From: Rhizobiaceae bacterium
GTDB taxonomy: Bacteria > Pseudomonadota > Alphaproteobacteria > Rhizobiales > Rhizobiaceae
DNA length: 36,995 bases
Assembly (NCBI GenBank): GCA_016742175.1
Contig: JACVCH010000026.1
Span: forward strand, 1-36,995
Reading direction: 5' to 3'
The notes beneath the pieces are model-generated. The model saw only the letters and a program-made list of their open reading frames with translations, ran no database searches and had not been told where the DNA came from. The position numbers and the translations under genes are program-made. Of the stretch, positions 33,513 through 36,995 are shown in pieces. Each line of letters starts with the position of its first letter. The first letter of the stretch is position 1.

Positions 33513-34054
33513 GCGAACGCCCCTTCATCGCCGTCACCTTCGCCGTGCTGACGGTTTCGGACACGCGCAGCCTCGACGAGGACAAGTCCGGCGCGACGCT
33601 GGTCGAGCGGATCAAGGCCGCGGGGCACGCAGTAGCGCAGCGCGACATCGTCAAGGACGACATCGCCGCAATCCGCGCGAAGGTGAATTCGTGGGCCCGG
33701 GACGAGGCGATCGACGCGATCATTACCACGGGGGGAACCGGCTTCACCGGGCGCGACGTGACGCCCGAAGCGCTCGAGCCGCTGTTCGAAAAGCGCATGG
33801 ACGGGTTCTCGGCGCTCTTCCACAAGATCTCGGCCGACAAGATCGGCACTTCGACGATCCAGAGCCGCGCGACGGCGGGGCTCCTGAACCAGACCTTCGT
33901 CTTCGTCCTGCCGGGCTCGCCCGGTGCCTGCCGGGACGCTTGGGACGGCATCCTCAAGGACCAGTTCGACTATCGCCACATGCCGTGCAATTTCGTGGAG
34001 ATCATGCCGCGGCTGGACGAGCATTTGAAGCGCGGGGCCGGACAGGTCGTCTGA
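33509..34054 (+). CDS. moaB: Molybdenum cofactor biosynthesis protein B
   Basis: A 181-residue protein of the MoaB/MogA group that handles molybdopterin, usually by adenylation. TVSDTRSLDEDKSGATLVERI opens the domain, IITTGGTGFTGRDVTPEAL is the MPT-binding signature, and FVLPGSPGACRDAW is the conserved C-terminal part. The start at 33509 overlaps the ispE stop in ATGA, so the two are translationally coupled. An in-frame ATG at 33449 inside ispE is rejected. Its stop abuts the stop of the convergent GT2-like gene inside a palindrome. No other molybdenum cofactor gene is in the window. Confidence 0.92.
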   Translation: MSERPFIAVTFAVLTVSDTRSLDEDKSGATLVERIKAAGHAVAQRDIVKDDIAAIRAKVNSWARDEAIDAIITTGGTGFTGRDVTPEALEPLFEKRMDGFSALFHKISADKIGTSTIQSRATAGLLNQTFVFVLPGSPGACRDAWDGILKDQFDYRHMPCNFVEIMPRLDEHLKRGAGQVV

Positions 34055-34060
34055 TCAGAC
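34049..34060. other. Palindrome formed by two abutting stop codons
   Basis: GTCTGATCAGAC is a perfect 12-base palindrome. Its centre TGATCA is the moaB stop (34052-34054) followed at once by the complement of the GT2-like stop (34055-34057). The same layout, GGCTGATCAGCC, occurs at 9833-9844 between the aminotransferase and the 77-residue gene. Confidence 0.8.
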
Positions 34061-34519
34061 GGCGTGGATTTCGGCGCGCAGCCGCAGCGGCCTGCCCTTC
34101 GGCGGCACATTCTTGCGCATGAGAAGGCCTTCGGCGTGGCGTTCCCGGCGCTTCAGCCATTTCGACCAGAACGGCAGCTCGGTCTGGCGCGAGCGGGAGA
34201 AGGTCGCCGGGCCCTTGGCGACCGCGACGTGCTCACGCGCCGCCTCGACCCAGCCGGGAGCGAGGCGCGCGCCGGGTTGCAGCATCAGGACCCATTCGCT
34301 GCGCGCCCTGGCCACCGCATCCTCGCTGCGGACACCAGCGAGAAAGACGCAGCCGGCGTGTTCGGCCACCACTTCCGTGCCGTCGGACGAGCCCAGGTCG
34401 CAGATGATGACCTCGCGCACCAGACCTTCGACCGCGCCGGACACGAGCGAGGCCAGCGTCTTCGCCAGCCCGTCTTCGTCGTTCTTCGTCTCGATGAGGA
34501 CCGAAATCATGTCCTTCAT
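34055..34519 (-). CDS. Short GT2-like glycosyltransferase-fold protein
   Basis: A 154-residue protein with the beginning of the GT2 (GT-A) fold. ISVLIETKNDEDGLAKTLASLV is followed by VREVIICDLGSSDGTEVVAE, the nucleotide-sugar-binding region, and then VLMLQPGARLAPGWVEAA, where a DXD would normally sit but LQPGA is present. The missing metal-binding aspartates and the short length mean it may not be an active transferase. The C-terminus is basic (KWLKRRERHAEGLLMRK). The start may instead be the ATG at 34510. It is the last gene on its strand here and is divergent from the radical SAM gene. Confidence 0.72.
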   Translation of the reverse strand: MKDMISVLIETKNDEDGLAKTLASLVSGAVEGLVREVIICDLGSSDGTEVVAEHAGCVFLAGVRSEDAVARARSEWVLMLQPGARLAPGWVEAAREHVAVAKGPATFSRSRQTELPFWSKWLKRRERHAEGLLMRKNVPPKGRPLRLRAEIHAV

Positions 34520-34656
34520 TAGCGCAACCTGAATGAGGTGGCCAGACGCGCATGGGCCGAAGAAAGTTCTTGCTTTGTTCTATTTTGCTCGATAGGAATT
34601 GTTTCATCGAAACGCCGATTCCCAGAGCGCTCGCGACGCGGCGCCAGGAGAGCGAC

Positions 34657-35811
34657 ATGGAACAGATCAGACGAGCCGACGTTGCCGCTTTCACAAGCGG
34701 AGATGCGCATATGGCCAATGCGATGATCGAGGAAAGCGGCCTGCGCGTGGTGCCGGACAGGCGGCGCGGGCGCGGCGCCGGCGTCAATCCGAGCGGGCGG
34801 TTCGAGAAATTCGAGCGGCATGTGTTCGACGATGGCTGGAGCTCTTTCGAGGAACTGCCGCCGTTCAAGACGGAAGTGCAGATCGAAAAGCCGCGCACGA
34901 TCATCACGCGCAACGATTCGCCCGACATTTCCTTCGACCGCTCGATCAACCCCTACCGCGGTTGCGAGCATGGCTGCGTTTATTGCTTCGCGCGGCCGAC
35001 CCACAGCTATATGGGGCTTTCGGCCGGTCTCGATTTCGAATCGAAGCTCTTCGCCAAGCCGGACGCGCCGCGCCTTCTGGAGAAGGAACTGGCCAAGGAC
35101 GGCTACCAGCCGAAGACGATCGCGATCGGCACCAACACGGACCCCTACCAGCCGATCGAGAAGGAATGGCGCATCATGCGCGAGGTGCTGGAAGTGCTCG
35201 AACGGCACAACCACCCGGTCGGCATCGTGACCAAGTCGGCGCTCGTCATGCGCGACATCGACATCTTGTCGCGCATGGCCGAGAAGGGGCTTGCCAAGGT
35301 GGCGCTGTCGGTGACGACCCTCGACCGCAAGCTGGCGCGGGCAATGGAGCCGCGTGCTGCGACGCCGCCGCGCAGGCTGGAGGCGGTACGGGCGCTGTCG
35401 GAAGCTGGCATCCCGACCTCGGTCATGATCGGCCCGGTCATCCCCGGCCTCAACGATGCCGAGATCGAGCGCATCCTCGATTCGGCTGCCGCCGCAGGCG
35501 CCAAGGAAGCGGGCTACGTCATCCTGCGCCTTCCGCTGGAGGTCAGCTCGATCTTCAAGGACTGGCTCCTGCAGCATTACCCGGATCGCTACCGCCACGT
35601 GATGTCGCTGGTGCGCTCGATGCGCGGCGGCAAGGATTACGATGCCGAGTTCGGCAAGCGGATGAAGGGCGCGGGGCCCTATGCCTGGCAGATCGGGCGG
35701 CGGTTCGAACTTGCCGCCAAGCGGCTCGGGCTCAACACGCAAAGGCTGAAGCTGCGCACCGATCTGTTCGTCCCTCCCCTCAAGCAGGGGGAGCAACTGA
35801 CGCTCCTCTAG
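34657..35811 (+). CDS. PA0069-family radical SAM protein
   Basis: A 384-residue radical SAM enzyme. [21 protein letters not shown] carries the 4Fe-4S motif C103-x3-C107-x2-C110. [20 protein letters not shown]-type wording and [47 protein letters not shown] complete the barrel. This is the PA0069 group, related to SplB-like proteins and of unknown function. The ATG at 34657 has AGGAG upstream; a start at 34552 would add 35 residues and lacks one. It lies before rnhB, an arrangement seen in many Hyphomicrobiales, often followed by the ccrM methyltransferase gene outside this window. Confidence 0.9.
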   Translation: MEQIRRADVAAFTSGDAHMANAMIEESGLRVVPDRRRGRGAGVNPSGRFEKFERHVFDDGWSSFEELPPFKTEVQIEKPRTIITRNDSPDISFDRSINPYRGCEHGCVYCFARPTHSYMGLSAGLDFESKLFAKPDAPRLLEKELAKDGYQPKTIAIGTNTDPYQPIEKEWRIMREVLEVLERHNHPVGIVTKSALVMRDIDILSRMAEKGLAKVALSVTTLDRKLARAMEPRAATPPRRLEAVRALSEAGIPTSVMIGPVIPGLNDAEIERILDSAAAAGAKEAGYVILRLPLEVSSIFKDWLLQHYPDRYRHVMSLVRSMRGGKDYDAEFGKRMKGAGPYAWQIGRRFELAAKRLGLNTQRLKLRTDLFVPPLKQGEQLTLL

Positions 35812-35873
35812 GGTCTGTCGGGATTCAGGGCCGGCTGGCCTGCAAACGGCAGCTTTCTGCGCTTCCGGTGCTC

Positions 35874-35891
35874 ATGTACCCAAATGTACAT
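35874..35891. promoter_or_regulatory. Inverted repeat upstream of rnhB
   Basis: ATGTAC (35874-35879) and GTACAT (35886-35891) form an inverted repeat with a six-base spacer, 193 bases before the rnhB start. It may be an operator; no -35/-10 pair was confidently located next to it. The remainder of the 272-bp gap shows only the structure described around 36050-36109. Confidence 0.35.
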
Positions 35892-36049
35892 TCCGCTCCG
35901 GTTCTCGAAATCTGCCGTTTTCGGCTCACCCGACCCCGAACCCAACAGACCTTAGCGTCTTTCCGTCGTTTTCTGTTCCGTCCGGCTTGTCCCCAATCAT
36001 TGCCCGACGGTGTCCTTCCCGCCCCGCCCCACGGTCGGGGAGGACTTGC

Positions 36050-36109
36050 GGAGAATCGGACGCAATGCGAGCATTGCCGCAACATGGCTCGCCCGCGCTC
36101 CGATTCTCC
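36050..36109 (+). promoter_or_regulatory. Stem-loop with two GANTC sites around the rnhB start codon
   Basis: GGAGAATCGGA (36050-36060) is the exact reverse complement of TCCGATTCTCC (36099-36109). Between them is a second stem CAATGC-GA-GCATTG (36063-36076), and the rnhB ATG (36084) lies in the remaining loop. Each outer arm contains one GANTC, the target of the alphaproteobacterial cell-cycle methyltransferase CcrM. No conventional ribosome-binding site precedes the ATG. Confidence 0.5.
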
Positions 36110-36746
36110 GCTGCTTTTCGACCTGCCCGTCCGCCCGGATTTCCGGATGGAGCGCGCTGCCGAGCGCGAGGGTCTGTGGCCCGTCTGCGGGACCGACGAG
36201 GCCGGACGTGGGCCGCTTGCCGGACCGGTGGTCGCGGCGGCCGTGATCCTCGATCCGAAACGCATCCCGAAGGGGCTCGACGATTCCAAGCGGATGACGC
36301 ATGGCGAGCGCGAGACGCTCTTCGACGAGATCCTGAAGAAGGCGCTGGCGGTTTCGGTGGCGTCGGTGTCGGCCGGTTCGATCGACTGTTCGGACATACG
36401 CAAGGCGAGCCTGGAAGCCATGTGCCGGGCCGTGACGCTGCTGGCGGTCGAGCCGAAGCTGGTGCTGGCCGATGGGCGCGACATTCCGCCGGGGCTCAAG
36501 TGCGACGGCAAGGCGGTGGTCAAGGGCGACCAGCGCTCGCAATCGATCGCGGCGGCGTCGATCATCGCCAAGGTGACGCGCGACCGGATGATGTCGCGCA
36601 CCGCGACGATTCACGTGTCATACGGGTTCGAGGTGCATATGGGCTATGCAACCGTGCGCCATCGCACGGCCATCGAGGCGCATGGGCCGCTGACGCGGCT
36701 GCACCGGCTGTCGTTCGCGCCGTTTCGGCTGGATGCCGCGGAGTAG
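36084..36746 (+). CDS. rnhB: Ribonuclease HII
   Basis: A 220-residue RNase HII that removes RNA from RNA-DNA hybrids and incises at single ribonucleotides in [26 protein letters not shown] holds the metal-binding D38-E39, [19 protein letters not shown] follows, then LADGRDIP with the next aspartate, and [21 protein letters not shown]. The start at 36084 gives [19 protein letters not shown], which matches the usual N-terminus in this group. There is no clear Shine-Dalgarno sequence, and the start is within a stem-loop bearing two GANTC sites. It follows the radical SAM gene on the same strand across 272 bp. Confidence 0.95.
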   Translation: MARPRSDSPLLFDLPVRPDFRMERAAEREGLWPVCGTDEAGRGPLAGPVVAAAVILDPKRIPKGLDDSKRMTHGERETLFDEILKKALAVSVASVSAGSIDCSDIRKASLEAMCRAVTLLAVEPKLVLADGRDIPPGLKCDGKAVVKGDQRSQSIAAASIIAKVTRDRMMSRTATIHVSYGFEVHMGYATVRHRTAIEAHGPLTRLHRLSFAPFRLDAAE

Positions 36747-36771
36747 CGGCGCTTTTCATCTAACGTCGCAT

Positions 36772-36833
36772 GCCCCCACTCCGTCTCGGGCTTCGCCCGA
36801 GCCACCTCTCCCCCATTGCATGGGGGAGAGGAA
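36772..36833 (+). repeat. 62-bp direct repeat, family C, copy 1
   Basis: The unit starts GCCCCCACTCCGTCTCGGGC and contains two hairpins: CTCGGGC-TT-CGCCCGAG and CCTCTCCCCC-ATTGCAT-GGGGGAGAGG. It is identical over 62 bases to the copy at 36893-36954. The pair lies in the 249 bases after rnhB, where no gene is visible. Confidence 0.92.
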
Positions 36834-36892
36834 ATGCGGCTACGGCGTCGCCTTGTGATGAGTCGTATCCTTGAAAGCCGGCGTGGCTGAAG

Positions 36893-36954
36893 GCCCCCAC
36901 TCCGTCTCGGGCTTCGCCCGAGCCACCTCTCCCCCATTGCATGGGGGAGAGGAA
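36893..36954 (+). repeat. 62-bp direct repeat, family C, copy 2
   Basis: Identical over 62 bases to copy 1 and in the same orientation, 59 bases further on. The same-strand layout differs from families A, B and D, whose copies face each other. The window ends 41 bases later. Confidence 0.92.
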
Positions 36955-36995
36955 GCGCCTCTGTTGGTCACTTGTATCCGAGACTTGATCGAGGG

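Noticed and set aside
35775-35811. Possible palindromic repeat (CCCCTCAAGCAGGGGGAG) forming the C-terminus of the radical SAM protein
   Set aside because: The match is short, and the encoded end ([14 protein letters not shown]) looks like a normal ending for the family, so it is kept as ordinary coding sequence.
1-36995. tRNA, rRNA or origin sequences
   Set aside because: I saw no cloverleaf with a proper T-loop, no rRNA-like stretch and no DnaA-box cluster; a tRNAscan run would settle small cases.

Overview
The window is a GC-rich, gene-dense chromosomal segment of an alphaproteobacterium. Most likely it belongs to the Hyphomicrobiales near Mesorhizobium, Aquamicrobium or Nitratireductor. 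Gene content supports this: separate glyQ and glyS, an ispB/DUF2007/N6-methyltransferase/S49 peptidase/ispE neighbourhood, a TIGR02001-type porin, a PA0069-type radical SAM gene beside rnhB, and rhizobial palindromic repeats. This placement is inference from content; no phylogenetic marker was searched. I found no tRNA, rRNA, prophage, insertion sequence or CRISPR array. 33 protein-coding genes are called.

Layout. (a) 1-6279: surface-polysaccharide genes, namely a truncated GT4 glycosyltransferase, a heparinase II/III-like protein, a FemAB/GNAT-like acyltransferase and a CapK/PaaK-like adenylating enzyme on +, facing an AlgD-like nucleotide-sugar dehydrogenase on -. (b) 6480-9838: a NylB-like serine hydrolase, a TorF-like porin with a clear terminator and an elaborate leader, and a HisC-like aminotransferase. 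(c) 9839-12889 (-): a cobalamin riboswitch followed by a Rieske monooxygenase (GbcA-like), its flavin/2Fe-2S reductase (GbcB-like) and a small unknown gene. (d) 12978-19796: purD, a YefM-YoeB toxin-antitoxin pair with its operator, ubiA, a DUF6101-like gene, a GlcD-like FAD dehydrogenase, tsaC and a small secreted protein. (e) 19800-26959: glyS and glyQ flanking DUF2207, LemA and a cysteine hydrolase; glyS carries two in-frame palindromic repeat insertions. (f) 27166-34519: TPR-LysM protein, ispB, DUF2007, methyltransferase, S49 peptidase, small membrane protein, ispE, moaB and a GT2-like gene. (g) 34657-36995: radical SAM gene, rnhB and a pair of 62-bp direct repeats.

How genes work together. 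ispE supplies isoprenoid precursor, ispB makes the long polyprenyl tail and ubiA attaches it to 4-hydroxybenzoate, so three ubiquinone-related steps lie within about 19 kb. The GbcA and GbcB homologues should form a two-component oxygenase that demethylates a quaternary ammonium compound such as glycine betaine. A B12 riboswitch in front of them predicts expression when cobalamin is scarce, which is the most interesting feature of the window.

The second theme is palindromic repeats. At least four sequence families are scattered between genes, and two of them lie inside glyS without breaking its frame.
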